Below, piece after piece: positions 1 to 13,909 of a DNA stretch of 64,000 bases (positions are counted from its first letter, which is position 1; the number at the start of each line of letters is the position of its first letter). The notes below the pieces were generated by a model that did no database searches, was not told where the DNA came from, and saw nothing but the letters and a program-made list of their open reading frames with translations. The translations under genes and the position numbers were made by a program. The stretch comes from Fomes fomentarius (lineage: Eukaryota > Basidiomycota > Agaricomycetes > Polyporales > Polyporaceae): positions 1,178,001 to 1,242,000 of the forward strand of contig JABYQN010000005.1 of assembly GCA_022606135.1 (NCBI GenBank), read 5' to 3'.

Positions 1-1462
<1,462 letters not shown>

Positions 1463-2433
1463 GGTGAATGGTGCTCAGGACGTCGGCCGCGGAGACGCGT
1501 TTTGCTCGTTCAGAATCAATTTCGAGAAAGCGCGTCTTGCGTTGCTTACGTCAGCTGCCTTCCGCCCACGCTACCAGTCTCTACTAGCTACCAGTCTCCC
1601 TACCTCGGTCGACCACCAGCTTCAAGAACACACAACTCCACTCGGCCTTGACGATCAAATATTGTAAGCATGCTTGCTTTGAACTCTCCACGTCCCTTTC
1701 ACGACCCAATAGTATTCCTCAACCAGACGTATCTCGAGCTCGCGCGGCTGGGATCTTCATGTTCTATCTCTCCTCAATTGCGCCCCATATCTCAGCCAGT
1801 AACCCAGATTCAGAGCGGGTTCCATCCAAGTTGAAGTTCTCCGTGGCTACTCCTCAGTATCAACCGGCGGGCCCATCATCTCTGTCTACATGCGAAGTGG
1901 ATAAATACATTTGCCGTCTCCGCTCGCCTCATGTCTTTGACCAAGCTCGACGTTCGCTAACGGTAACTATACGTACTATTCAGCGGGCGTAACCCATTCC
2001 GCACCATCCCTGACCGGAGTTCTCCACTTGGTTCATCAACGCAACGCTGCACTCGCTCGGATGGCCCTGCCCTTCGGCCGCAGCCTCACAGTCATCGTAC
2101 ATCGGAAGCTCACTCCTTTGGAGTGGGAGCTTTTAAGAGGTATCTAGTATAAGTATAACCGGTGGCATACCACGAGTGCGTTCGGTTGTTGGGTCGTTGC
2201 TAGTCAACCACGTCCTTAGCTGTTTTGCCATCCGTGCGTACCTCGTTTCCTTGGAGGCTGCCACTTAACCGGGTGCTCCCTCTCTACGGCGATTGTCTTG
2301 GATCGATGTCTTTCCCGGGCCCAGACACTCTTGAATGGCATAAAGCCTGAGCTCCTTTCGAGTGGGGGGTTGTTCACCATATTCTCATCCGCCCTCCTAT
2401 TAGCTACCTCCATCCTCGACATCCAGTACAATC
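1463..2433. other. intergenic, between CCT6 and the first EthD gene
   Basis: Holds the 5' flanks of both divergently transcribed neighbours. No frame here continues through plausible splice sites, and I see no RNA gene or repeat. Confidence 0.5.
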
Positions 2434-2999
2434 ATGAGCGCCGACGCCACCACCTTCCCCCCCGTCCGCAAGGACCGTGTCCGCGTTGTCGGCTTCATGG
2501 CCAAGAAGGAGGGTTTGTCCGATGCCGAGTTCTACAAGTACTGGCATGAGGTCCATGGCCCCATTTTCGCGAACCTCGAAGTCGTGAAGAAGAACATCCT
2601 CAAATTCGAACAGGTCAGATCCGCTTCCTCTTCCATTCTCTAATTTCCCCCGCGCGGCCTTCTCCTCTTCTCCCGCGTGAAGAACCAGCCTGTGTCGTCA
2701 TTCTCCTTCGCGAGGGCCTTCTTGAAGTCGGCAGTAGTAGCTCACATACTGACCACCCCATTCTGTAGCACCACTATACGAACGTGTTCGAGCAAGGAGC
2801 TGCCGCACTAGGGTTCTCCCTCCCTAGCCATCACGGTATCGCCCTTTTTGAGGCGGACTCTTACGAGAAGATCATGGAGGTCTTCACGAGCGAAGAGTAT
2901 CAGAAGGCCGCCTTGGTGAAGGAGGAGAACTACCTTGATCGCTCCAAGACCGTTTTCTTCCCCGGCTCCCTCGTCACTTTCATCGACAAGAAGGAATAG
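2434..2999 (+). CDS. EthD-domain protein, copy 1
   Basis: Small dimeric alpha+beta-barrel protein of the EthD family. Two exons, 2434-2613 and 2769-2999, encode 136 residues; the 155-nt intron carries a stop in the reading frame. Seen: a lead-in VRVVGFMAKKEGLSDAEFYKYW, the WHEVHGPI segment typical of EthD proteins (near residue 40), LKFEQ/HHYTNVF across the splice site, and a C-terminal GIALFEADSYEKIMEVF followed by an FFPG turn. Family members occur in ether-degradation operons and fungal polyketide and pigment loci, where they act as small dehydratases or cyclases; the substrate here cannot be told. No signal peptide is visible, so it is probably cytosolic. A convergent paralogue lies at 4526-5011 with the same exon plan. 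Confidence 0.88.
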
Positions 3000-4525
3000 T
3001 GAGGTTTCTGCTATCGTCCTGCCTTGGGACACCACGCTCACCTGGTGTCTAGAGAAGAATCAGCACCCGTATCTGAACCGTAACGTTACTAAACACGATC
3101 CCCGACTACGATCCCCTTTGTTTTTGTTTACTGGGCAATGTCCGTTAGCTATCACAATCCCAATCAACCATGATGCGTGCAAACGTTAAGGGAACATTGC
3201 GCAAATGCACCCATCCTTGTGACCTCCTCCGATCATGACTATGGCGCTCGTGTATGCGATCGAGCCGCCCATGGGGTGCCCTGTAGTTCCCAGTCAGGAT
3301 GCTTCCGGCCCATGCCTGTACACAGCACTGGCATTGCGGATTGAGGGATTTCGATCGATTGCCATTGTTGCATGTCGCTATGCGTCGGGTACCATCCATC
3401 CCAGGTGTGTCGACGGTTCAGATATTCCGGCGCCAGACAGCTTCGACTTGAAGTGCGCACTACACCACCGGGAATCTGGTCAGGAAACAGCTGGCTTTGG
3501 CCGAAGCCGATGCTGGGCCGAACCCATTGGGTTTCCAGAGAGTTCAAAGCGGTAGCTGCCTTTGAGCTCAACTGACCTGAATTGGCCACAAACCCACTCC
3601 ATCCGCTTCTCGCCCACTCTTCCGAAGGATTCCTTGGTCGACGTCCCTCTCGCTACGACGTTCCACGTTGCAATGGAATGTAAAAAGGATGATTCAATCG
3701 GCCGTATATTCACTACAGTACAAGCAGACCGATCATCCTATTCGCCTTCCATCCAAGGGGCAATCTCGTTTACCGCGCCCGGCAACGGGCGCCCTGGCGT
3801 CAGAGAGCTACGAGTTCAATTTGGAGAAGCCAACTTTCATGCGAACATACTTTACTTCTTGGTACTACAGACGCAAAGGAAGGACTATAGTTATACCTTT
3901 TAGGGACTTACCTGATATGAACCACGAGTACTCATCTTGAATAGAGCTTAATATATTCATCATGAACGATGTGATAGCGCTCAAGGGGGAGGAAGAGAGT
4001 GGGTGGGGTTTCGGACAGGGGGAAGGGGAGAAGGAACACGGGAGAACAGATTGAAGACTGAAGTCGAACATTGCAGAAGCTTGTGACTTCATCTAAGACT
4101 GGTGGCAAGGACTAGGCCGCAAGAGGTAGCAATTATGAGATCATCATTCTCCTTGTCGACCAAGAGTTGAAGAGTATCACGATGGACGAAGAGTTCACCG
4201 CACAGACCAGAAGAAAGCTGCTGACAAGCACTACTCAGCCCCAGACGAACTCGAAGTTGGGCTGGGGTCAGATTCCCGTTTGGGCTGCGATCTAAACGCC
4301 TATGTTTGGCCGCGCGTGAAAAGAGGCTCTGGCGGTGTACCGTACAACAAGGTAGCAAATATGCGAAACAACGGCATCCATAGACGAAGGAAACTTCGAC
4401 GGCGACAGCCATCTGTTCAACTGTCTGCCTGGTTAGCCTTGTGACAAACAATACCTCAGGTGACGGTACTCACAGCGGAGGAAAAACAACAAGGATTCAC
4501 TGAACACTCTCGTCGCAAGTCGGGC
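3000..4525. other. convergent intergenic region between the EthD paralogues
   Basis: Shared 3' side of two convergent genes, 1.5 kb. Several open frames of 65-120 codons exist on both strands, but none resembles a known family or joins across credible introns. No inverted or direct repeat was recognised. Confidence 0.45.
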
Positions 4526-5011
4526 TTAGTGTTCGAAGATTGTGGCAAACGGGCCAGCGAGGATTTGTGCCTTCTCGTGATCGAAGAACTTGAGCTCGTC
4601 GGGGACAACGACGCGGAGGTACTCCTCGTCCTCGAAGATCTCGAAGATCTTGTCCAGTGACGTCGCCTCGAATATGGCAATCCCCCGAAACGGCGACTGA
4701 GACTTGGCGAGATTCGACCTGGCGATAACGTCGTCGTATGCCTTGTCGAGATGGAACTATCGGGAAGAGTGGGATGGTCAGCATCACTGAGAAGGAGAGA
4801 CACGGAAGCTTGAAGCTTGAAGACTGACCTGCTCGTACTTGAGCAAGTTGCGTTTCACGATGGCTATCGACGTGAACACGTTAGCGTGCACGTCAAGCCA
4901 GTAGCGATCGAATTCCTCAAAGGACAGTCCGGGCTTGGGAGACATGAGTACCGCCAAACGGACGCGGTCAGAGCGCAAGGAGGGGGTAGCAGCAGTCGGA
5001 TTTGAGGCCAT
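4526..5011 (-). CDS. EthD-domain protein, copy 2
   Basis: Paralogue of the gene at 2434-2999. Exons 4829-5011 and 4526-4756 give 137 residues; the second exon is 231 nt in both copies and the intron sits at the same place (KYEQ/FHLDKAY against KFEQ/HHYTNVF). Seen: RVRLAVLMSPKPGLSFEEFD, then RYWLDVHANVF, in which the glycine after His of copy 1 (HEVHGPIF) is replaced by alanine, and a C-terminal GIAIFEATSLDKIFEIFEDEE. Sequence identity to copy 1 is modest, so the duplication is old. The start is the first ATG after a TATA-like box 63 nt upstream. Catalytic role and substrate are unknown; a cytosolic enzyme or dimerising binding protein is likely. Confidence 0.85.
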
Positions 5012-5984
5012 AGTTTGCGTGATATTGGGATGTTTGGTTATGTGAAGCGGATGTAGTGAGATGTCAAGACCGCCTCTTATACTCGCCAAACCGCGTCTGG
5101 TGAATCTCATTCGGAAGTGTCGCAAACTCCCAGCGGGCACCAACAAGCTAAAGCAAGTGCCCAGTGCTTCCAGTCACTTGAAGGCTCGTTCATGATATCG
5201 ACCCGTCGGAGACGGAAGAATGCAAGAGCCCAGATGAATGTCCGCAATGAGAGTCGACTGTCTACGCGGAATTCAAATTACTTGATATGCAAGGAGCGCT
5301 CCTCGGAATTGCCATCTCCACGCGAGGTTTGTACAAGCTCCTTGCCAACTGCCGAGCAGCCTATTAAAATTGAATTTTTAGGCACTGTCTATAACGGAAA
5401 TATGAGATCGAGATGCACGGGAGTGTATACAACCGGCCCGTTGCGTGAGACGAGTGTAAGATCCACTATAATACAGCCTGAAGGAGATTAGTGCGATAAC
5501 GGCAGAGAGGGGCACGATACTGCTTCCAGAATGAAAGAACGTAATATGCTCGTACTACTCTTGAGAAAGAAGGCATTAGGTAGCAGAGCGATTCATGTGG
5601 CCACCCGAAATGAGGGTGGCAGGTGTGTTCAGTGCGCTACGCACACGATGGCAAACATCGTGGCCCCCGAACGTTGGTTCTGAACACTTGAACCATGATT
5701 CGCTCGGCCCCAACTTGGAGGAGCGAGAAGTGCAAGCGGGAGACCTGAACTTCGTGTTTGCCTTACGTAACGCCGTCGAAGCCTTCGTGAGACTCCTGGT
5801 TCGGAGAACACCTCAATCATGCCTTCAACGATAGAATACAATAGCAATATGCGAGATGAGAACATATGATACATGCGCAGGATACTTAGCTGGATCTTGC
5901 CTTTGCGACCCGAGAGACTGAAACGCACAGCACGGCAACCTTGCTCTTGCCCGTTTTCCGACTCGGACAGCCGAGAGGATTTCT
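5012..5984. other. intergenic, 5' of EthD copy 2 and 3' of APC1
   Basis: About 970 nt. Apart from the TATA-like box listed separately I see no supported feature; the open frames present have no family resemblance. Confidence 0.45.
5074..5081 (-). promoter_or_regulatory. TATA-like box of EthD copy 2
   Basis: Reads TATAAGAG on the minus strand, 63 nt before the start codon at 5011. Assigned from sequence and spacing only. Confidence 0.45.
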
Positions 5985-8900
5985 TCAATCAGAACTCCAA
6001 GCCGCGATCACCTCGTCTAAGGAGCGTATGGTCCACCTTGAGCCCATGGTCGTCGACATCTGCGTTCCGGTGGCATGCAGGAGTTCCTTGAGGCCTTGGT
6101 CCAGCACTTCTGCGTTCAGCGTGCCATGTGGTGGAGGCTGGGCGACAGTCTGGTTATGCGCTTCCTGGGCAAGGGTTCTAAGGGCCACCAACACAGCGGA
6201 GACCGGTACGCTGTTCCGCTGTAGATACCACGACAGTTGCCTCGATGCTATCCACTCTGGAGAACCTTCCTCCCTAGGTTCGATAAGCTCTCCACGAGCG
6301 TAGCGAGCAACGAAGCGCTTGAAAGTATCCGACGAGCGAACCGCCTCCAATTTAGCGTCAAGAAGGTAGAGAGTGCCCAGAAGGGTGTTTTCCCTAATCA
6401 GGGGAGGCCGAGGGTTGTTCTCGGATCTACCGCTGAACCTACGATCGTATATCCTGCTGTAGAAGTCGGCGGCGAAGCGGAGGTCCTGGAGTCTGACAGT
6501 GAAGTAGGGGGAGTCTGGTGACATCGTTCGCAAGTGATATACGGATAAATGCGACTGCAAGGTTTGCGGCTTGTCTTGGACGATACTGTCGAGCAGCGCC
6601 GCATGACAGTAGGATTGGAATTGCCGCTCCTCGGGCGTTTCCCCATCGTCCTTGCAGAATCGGTCAGCGAAGGCGAGAAAGAGCGGGTCATTCGAAGAGA
6701 AGGCGATGAATTCGTGCAGGTCATTCGCCGGATGAGACTTCACATCGGTCGGTCGGGGAAAATCGAGTGTCGCAGCGTCTCCAACTGAAGAACCGGAACG
6801 AACAAACAAGCTCCGGCTCCCTTTCGGATCTTCTATGTAGCTCAAAAACGCCGTGCGACGTTTCACGAACAGCGTCTGGCTACGAAGCAGGGAGTCGCGG
6901 TGTCTTGGCGAGTTAGCGATGTCCAGGTAGAAGGGCCAATAGCGTGGTGTGTCGACCCTGATGGAGACCAGTTTGTCGACCTCTGGTATGAGCGTCGGCG
7001 CTATGAGTTGCACGTTCCCATATTCCTTTCTGTCCCTGATCTTGATTTTGACTGGAACGTAGACGATCTCTCTGGAGTCGACGTCACGTGCGACCAGACA
7101 GCGTGGTTCCACAGCGAGAACCCATAGATGACGGTAGGCTTGAACGTAGGTCTTGTTGTCAGAGGAGACAGAGAACCGGGGGTAAAAGGCCGCGATCATG
7201 CAGGCGATAGCAGCGTCAGAAGTTCCGAGCGTGTAGCGACCGCCGCCTAGGAAGAGTAGACCGATGGACATGTGTGTGGCGACATGGGAGCCGTAACGTA
7301 TTGGATGGTTGTACATTCCGTAAGCGTACCTCAGGCGACGGAGGGAGTTGATCTCGCCAGTACCGGCCATGACCATAGTCAGACTGATGGAGATGAGACT
7401 AAGGCCTTCGCGAATGGCGGAGCGCTTGATGCGCTGGTCGTAAGCCAAGCCTGCAACACGCCATCAGTAATGTCATGAGATATTCAGCATTGTGCCACTT
7501 ACTATTGGTATACGCAAGCTGACTGAACATGTCGTAATATTGAATGAGAAGGAGGTACGCCTCTTCCCTAGCCGTGCCGGCGTACTTCAACGCGATTGCG
7601 AAACAAGCACCAGCGAGTATATTGTAGTACGCCAATTCGTAGCCGTCGTCGATTTGCTTACCCGCAAAACGCGCGGCCATGGCAGCTTTGACAGCAGCAG
7701 GCAACTGCTCCATGAGCCACGCCTTCGTCGGTTGTATCGTGTTCCACATGATGATAGCACGGGCCATGGCCCGCATCATGAGGAAACCTGGCTGAATATG
7801 GTTGATGGCTTCCAATGTATCCGGGATAGTGAGGATATCCGCAACGTCCTGTCGCTCCGTGCGAAGATACATCAGTCCTAGTGCGACAGTCGCGGCGGGA
7901 GAAGTGAGGTTGACGTCGAATGTCGGGCGAACGGGCTTCCCGTTTCCCATCACCCGCGGCTCGCCGTGAATTAATAAACGAAGACGTTTCTGGATGACCA
8001 GGTCGGCGGGAATCGAAGAGCCCTTGCCTAGCATGACCATGCCGCAAGCGAGCGCCGCTGATAGCGTGTAGGCTTCTCGGTACTCGTTGCTTATGTCAGG
8101 CTGATAGAGATCGCGCCGGCTAATCTGGCTGAGGCAGACCTCGGCCATGCGCCGGTTCTTCGTCCCGAGGTAGAGTAGACCGATCCCCATCAGACCAGCG
8201 GACTGCGTGACGAGCGGTACGTTCAGGTCGACATCAGGGGTTGGAAGGAGTGCAGGAGTGTGAACGGCGATGAGTTTGGTGACATGCCTGTTGCTGTTAC
8301 CGACGTTCGCTGCGGCGAGACCAAGAAGCACTCCGATCGAAGTCATTTCGTGCTTGGGAGTGAGATACCCAAAGGTGTGCCATGTCAACATCTCCCGTAG
8401 ATGGCCCGTGAGTCCGAGCGCGTAAAGAAATCCAGCATGTTCGGGGGTGAGCTCGCTTGGCTTGTTGAACTTGATCCAGGAGCTTTCAACTGACTGTGCC
8501 TGGGTAGAGATGCGTAAACCTGCCGCGACACCATTGTGGAATTCGCCCCAGTTCATCCAATCTGGGTTGATTTTGCTGATATCGGGGGTGAGGAGGAGGT
8601 TACCTGGTTGTACGCGCACAGAGAACTCGAACTTCGGGATGGCAAAGGACTCCTTGGTCACCGTGGGTACCGAACCGAAGGTAAAGACCGCTCGTCCAAC
8701 AGGGAGGGCAAGGGTACGCTCGGCCATCCGCATGACTTGAACCTGTTGTTCTCTTAACTGTTCGGCCTCACTATTGTGATCAGACGTGAATCAGTCACTA
8801 GTAGGCAAGGGAATCGTTGGCGACATACTTCAGCTCTGGCCGCTCGATAGCGCGAATGTGAGGTACGATAGAAGAGCATAGCATTCGCGCAATTTCATCG

Positions 8901-11900
8901 AGTCGCTTGTCCGTACCGAACCGTATGCGCGTGAAGTCTTCTGTGTCGAGTTCCACACCTGTGGTTTTCGTATGGTCCTTGGAAACCGTCCGGTGAACTT
9001 CCTCGATCAGTTGGCGGCAGGTCCTCCGAGTGGTTGTTGGGTGCTACTCAGAAGGTCAACCTACATATTCATACACCGAGTAATGACTCACAAGAATCTC
9101 CCTCATCGTGCGGTAACCATGGTTGACAAAAATGGCCGGCTTCGAACTGAACCCTTCCGCCAAGTCATTGCGACCAATAAGAGAATAGATCGGAAGAGAC
9201 CAATCTCCTGCAGGAGAGAGTTGTGCCGTCCGTAGAGCCTCCCGCAGAGGTGCAGTCACGCCAAGAGCAAGATTCTGCAGAACGTTCAACGTCATACCCG
9301 TCTGCTCCATGGCGTGTAGCCCAGCCTCCGCGCGCTTCCGTACATCTGGAATGCTGCTGTCCGTCAGCGCCCTGTAGATGACGGTCAAGGCATGGAGGTG
9401 TGTCAGCGGCTCTTGACAACCGAACGCGAAGGAGGCAGCGTCGCGGTAAGGCTGCGCCATCTGCCAGCTATCGTGCCAAGGGAGAGCCCAATCGGGGTTA
9501 TTCACGCGACCATACAAAATGCTGAACATATCCGCTGGCCAAGGTGGGAGATTTTCATCAACTTGTTCGGGTACTGCAAGTTCATAATCACATCAGCAGA
9601 ATGCTTGGTTCGAAAACGTAGACAGCTCCCTACCAATACGGTTGGGGTCAGGCCAGACTGGCAGAGCATTAGGACAGTACCGTTTCCAGTAGTCCGCCCA
9701 TTCCGGACGCACGACCATGGCAAGACGGCAGATGAGCGGTGTTATGCGGGGGAGGCCTTCGATGCTAGGGAGGAATACACGCTTCTCCTCTGCCACCAGA
9801 TGCAGGGCGTGCAGCACGGACCCGACGTAGCGGCTGCGCTTCGTGACAGGCTTCGTCCAGATCTCGCTGCGTGGCTTCGAGGGAGGGAACTGTAGCTTCC
9901 TCAACACCGGGTCATCACGGAATTTGGCCATCGACTCCACCACTGCAAGTTGACCCCACAAGTCAGGCTCAAAAGAAGACGCAGGCGCTCTATCCTCATC
10001 CTCATCCTCGAGCTCGAGGAGGTGCAATACGCTACATTCTAGCGTCTCAAACTCGACACCGAGAATGAAAGAGTACCTTCGCGCTGACCATCTCGATAGA
10101 AAATCCCTGTGCAAGGAGAGAAACTCTTCGGGTGGCAGAAATAACGATAGCATGACAAGGCAATCACTGACCAAATGGTCACGCGCTACTAGATCGAGTG
10201 ATATGCGTATGATAGACTCATCCGCGAGTTGGAGCGATACCGAAGAGTATGCGGGGTGAGCCAAGGCAACAATAGGTGGAGGATTGGGGAAGTCGTGTGG
10301 ATCGAGAGTGAGGGCCAATGGGAGTTCATACCAACCATGGGTCAGGAGGGAAAGAGAGCCATCAGGCTTCAAGACCAGTAGATCGGCTACAAGATCCCTA
10401 GTAGCACGAATAGTCGAGATGGAGATTGCAGACAGCTGGGTCGCTGGCTGTGCGGTAATGGTGTTATCTTCACGCCGATCGATGGAGAAAACGAGCAAAG
10501 TCTCTGTTGCACGCAGACATACACCCAGCAAGGACCGCGTTTTCTGGCCATCCCATCGCTCGTCCCAAGCTGCGACAGATATATGTGCGTGGTGAGCGGT
10601 ACTAAAGAAATGCGCGTGAATGAGAAGAGACGCGAAGAGTCCACAATCAATACTCACGCAACCTCCGGGATGGTTACTTCACACAGCTTCTCTACCCAGA
10701 ACTGAGATCGCATTCGCGCTTCCTCGGCAGGGTCAGGAATGTCGTCCAAGTTAACAGGCTGATGCAATCCCATGTCCTCGAGATTCAGCTTGCCCGTCGA
10801 ATCTTTGACAAATCGGAAAGGTAGATTGCCTCCTCCACCTCCTCCGCCCATGAGATCCGCCATGGTCGTGGTAGTTGTCAAGGTAGGGGCCAAACGGGTA
10901 CCATTGAGCGGTCTCTTCGAGTCTGGTCTGCCCGGCGACAGATGCAAGTCGTCCGCTACTGCATTAGTTTGTCGAAGCTGAGCGGAAGTGTTGCCAGACA
11001 TAGATGATCTCTTGGCATGATGAGTGTGGCTGAGACGAGCGGTCGACCTGGAAGAGCTGGGGGGAGGCGGCGCGTAGACATAACGCCATATTGTGATACG
11101 GTTTAGTTCAGGATTAAGGGTGACCAGCAGCTTGTCGGTCACTTTCCATGCCGGCTGAGACACCCACAATATCCTCTCCTCGGGAGGTATGGGCGTCGGC
11201 TCAGACGCGTAGTGGGGTTTCAGCTCAAGAGGTACAGAAGCAAAGCCGCCCTTCACACTGTCAGTGAGTCCAATGGCAGCAGGCTCAGAAAATGGACTCG
11301 TAAGTGTGAAGATCGTTGCCATACGGTCCTCCGCGGAGTCTTTTGACTCTTCGATCTCCCAGCCTTCGACCACGCGCTGAATGAAGAGCCCATGAGGCTC
11401 GACCGGCCATGCTCGTTGAACAGTAAATGGGAGGGATAGGGTGTACTCCGATCCATTCTCCATGTAAATCTTGGCTGTGCCGCGGACGAAGATGAACACG
11501 CCCTTCAGTCGTTCGTCCTGTTCATCCTGGCGCTTGTTGTCCATGCGCGCACGAGCAAAGGCACCAAAGGTAGGACGTTCCTCAGGGTCAACCTCCGGGG
11601 GTAGCTTATCGTTCGGGTTCTCCCTGTAGTAGGCAGGCGTGGAAGGAGTAGAGGTGTGAAGGAGACTGGATTGAAATAGCCACCCAATACACGCCCATTG
11701 GACGGGATCGTCAAAGGACCACTTCTTGGATAGGACACCACCTTGAGTGAGGGTTACGGTGGTAGTATCCCATGTGAGAACTTCTTCACCCGTTTTCCCG
11801 TCAGCATGAGGGGAGTAGGAGACGGATTGGAGGGGGCTATCTTGTGTACCACGAGCGGCTCGGAGGTTCTTGCGGATTGAACAGAGAAGGGAAGAGTCGC

Positions 11901-12012
11901 GATCGGAGGCTACCTGCTGCGGACGCGCAGTTCGTCGGAAGAAGGGAGATGGTGTGGTTGTGGAGCGGGATATGGAAGGAATTTGGATGGGTGGCAAACT
12001 CGAGGAGGACAT
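5985..12012 (-). CDS. APC1: anaphase-promoting complex subunit 1 (APC1/cyclosome scaffold)
   Basis: Largest APC/C subunit, scaffold of the E3 ligase that ubiquitinates cyclins and securin. Exons 10658-12012, 9634-10601, 9092-9573, about 8829-8977, 7503-8770 and 5985-7450 give about 1895 residues, the usual APC1 size. Seen: N-terminal beta-propeller region with a low-complexity insert; WPADMFSILYGRVNNPDW; TLALPVGRAVFTFGS opening the proteasome/cyclosome repeats; helical repeats such as GLLLGLAAANVG-type and AGLMGIGLLYLGT units; HMSIGLLFLGGGRYTLGT near 1450; and a C-terminal domain ending AAWSSD. The start is the first ATG (MSSSSLPPIQ); the frame remains open upstream to a TTG, but no earlier ATG exists. 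The 5' edge of exon 4 is uncertain: an AAG acceptor at 8977 or a GAG acceptor 24 nt earlier both keep frame. Shares its 5' flank with the SDR gene at 12494. Confidence 0.95.
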
Positions 12013-12493
12013 GGCGGGGACACTGCGTAAGATGGTTTGAGTTGAGCGTACCTTCGAAACTGGAGATAAGGCACCGTTGCACCTTGCAGTGCAGTCTCTA
12101 AGCACCAATATATACTCAATGCAGTCGACAGTACGCGCTTTCTGCCGTGCTCGGAGGTGGTTGGGTCGATGTGGTGGAAGGTGGACGGACTAAAGAAGAC
12201 GGGTGGCAGATCACAACGATTGGGATTGACTGTAGAGAGTAGTATCGGCGTGAGGCCGCGAGAGGCCGTCGCGAACTGAGAGAGTGAGAAGGAAGGAGGA
12301 TGGATGATGGAGTGGCGGGAGGAGGGGACCCGGAGACGCGTCTGAGTCGCGCGGCGGTCACGGTCTTGGACAGATCACGAGTTCAAGATGCAACTTGCCT
12401 CGGTCACCTCTCAATCCCGACGTCCCGGTCAAGGATGCCTCTCGTTCCCCCTCCCAGCCCAGACTGAGACACGCTTTCCTTACCTCTCCCACC
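12013..12493. promoter_or_regulatory. divergent promoter region APC1 / SDR
   Basis: 481 nt between the two start codons. On the minus strand a TATATA stretch lies about 100 nt before the APC1 ATG, and a small 5'-UTR intron for APC1 is possible (GTACGC to ACGCAG just before the ATG). The region must serve both genes. Confidence 0.5.
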
Positions 12494-13909
12494 ATGTCCG
12501 ACGACGAGCACCGCAACAGGTCCCGTGCCAGACTCGAGAGCATCCGCTCGCACCTCCAGAACAGCCCTCGTGGGTCACGTCTCAAGGACAAAGTGTGCAT
12601 CATAACCGGCGTTGGTTCCTTGAAGGGTATCGGGTGCGTGCAATGACTCCCTTCTGTGGCATTCAGCCGGTTTAATTCAGATGGCTTACAGCCGTGCAAC
12701 TGCCCTTCTATACGCGCACGAGGGTCAGTACCCCACGTCCGATGCTGTGAGGCATGCGGGAGCACTGACATGTCTATAGGGGCTCGTCACCTCTACTTAT
12801 CCGACTACGACCCAACGAACTTGCCTGACCTGAGGGCAACTATCGAGAAGGCGTATCCGGACGTCAAGGCGCGTATTCTTCTGAACCTACACACGGCGGT
12901 TCCCAATAACTTTCACCTAGGTCACGACCCAGCAAGCAGACGCGGCCGACGAGGATGCTGTATCGAGGATTTGCAAGCAGGCCCTTCAGGATGAAGGCCG
13001 CTTGGATGTCTTCTTTGCCAATGTGGGTCGTGTTTCTCCGCTTACTCGCATATCCCTCTTGACGGCGATGTCCAGGCCGGGATTGCTACCGCTACCCCGC
13101 TCTGGGACATAACTTCTAAGCAGTTTATGGAAGTCATGCGCGTCAACGCATTGTCGTAAGCCTGCAGCTTCTTGGTCTTCGTTGACTACTCATGGAATGA
13201 CCACCTCCGAAGGTGCTTCCTGGCCGTGAAACACGGCTCCGCGGCGATGAAGAAGACTAACCCTTCTCGAGGCAAGGAATTCAGCGGTGGTAGCATAATT
13301 CTTACCGCGTCAGGTCTGTCGTCATGGATGATTCCCTTCTATTCTATTAAATGGGCTAATCATGTACGTTCAATAAGTCGCTGGCATTCGATCTGGAGCA
13401 GGCACAACTGAATGTGAGTTTCCTGGCGAATTGACTTCGTATGTCTACTGACCATGCTACAGACAGCGCCAGCAAAGCTGCGTCAGTGTTTTGAAGATTT
13501 CCTGTACGATGCTTGTCTCACAATTTCTCGGGACAATAGTGTGAACAGCATAGCGCAAACTGCATGCTACCAACTGCAAAAGACGGACATTCGCGTGAAC
13601 ACGATCTGTCCAGGCCTCATCGAAACGGGCATGACGTCAGCAGTGTTCGATCATGCTCGTTTAAGAGGCAATGAGGGGAAGATTGGCCAACTGAACCCCC
13701 TTGCTCGCTATGGTCTCCCTCAAGGTGAAGTATCCACGGCCTTATGCATATCGCGTTATGTTGCTAACACCCACAACCCTTGCACAGAAATTGCCAACGT
13801 CGCGCTCTTCCTTGCGTCGAATGAGTCGAGCTACGTCAACGGTCAGACTTGGGCTGTCGACGGTGGATTGTCGAGCTCTCATCCTCATGTCCCTGGAAAG
13901 ATGGCGTAG
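12494..13909 (+). CDS. classical short-chain dehydrogenase/reductase
   Basis: NAD(P)-dependent oxidoreductase with a Rossmann fold. Ten exons: 12494-12633, 12692-12723, 12780-12862, 12921-13022, 13076-13155, 13213-13313, 13378-13413, 13463-13481, 13540-13724 and 13788-13909; they sum to exactly 900 nt (299 residues). Seen in order: cofactor motif [10 protein letters not shown] (residues 38-47), LYLSDYD with the acidic residue after beta2 that favours [13 protein letters not shown], catalytic Ser-Tyr-Lys region ending EYSASKAAV (Tyr192, Lys196), [14 protein letters not shown] and the C-terminal [10 protein letters not shown]. The catalytic Tyr codon is split by an intron. Typical of fungal SDRs of unknown substrate in the glucose/ribitol dehydrogenase or 3-ketoacyl reductase class. 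No targeting signal is obvious. Confidence 0.93.

Noticed and set aside
12013..12108. N-terminal extension of APC1 to a TTG
   Set aside because: Frame is open, but there is no ATG; the stretch contains a likely 5'-UTR intron and does not look like APC1.
12395..12493. Longer N-terminus for the SDR from a TTG
   Set aside because: Non-ATG start; the ATG at 12494 has an ACC context and gives the usual spacing to the cofactor motif.
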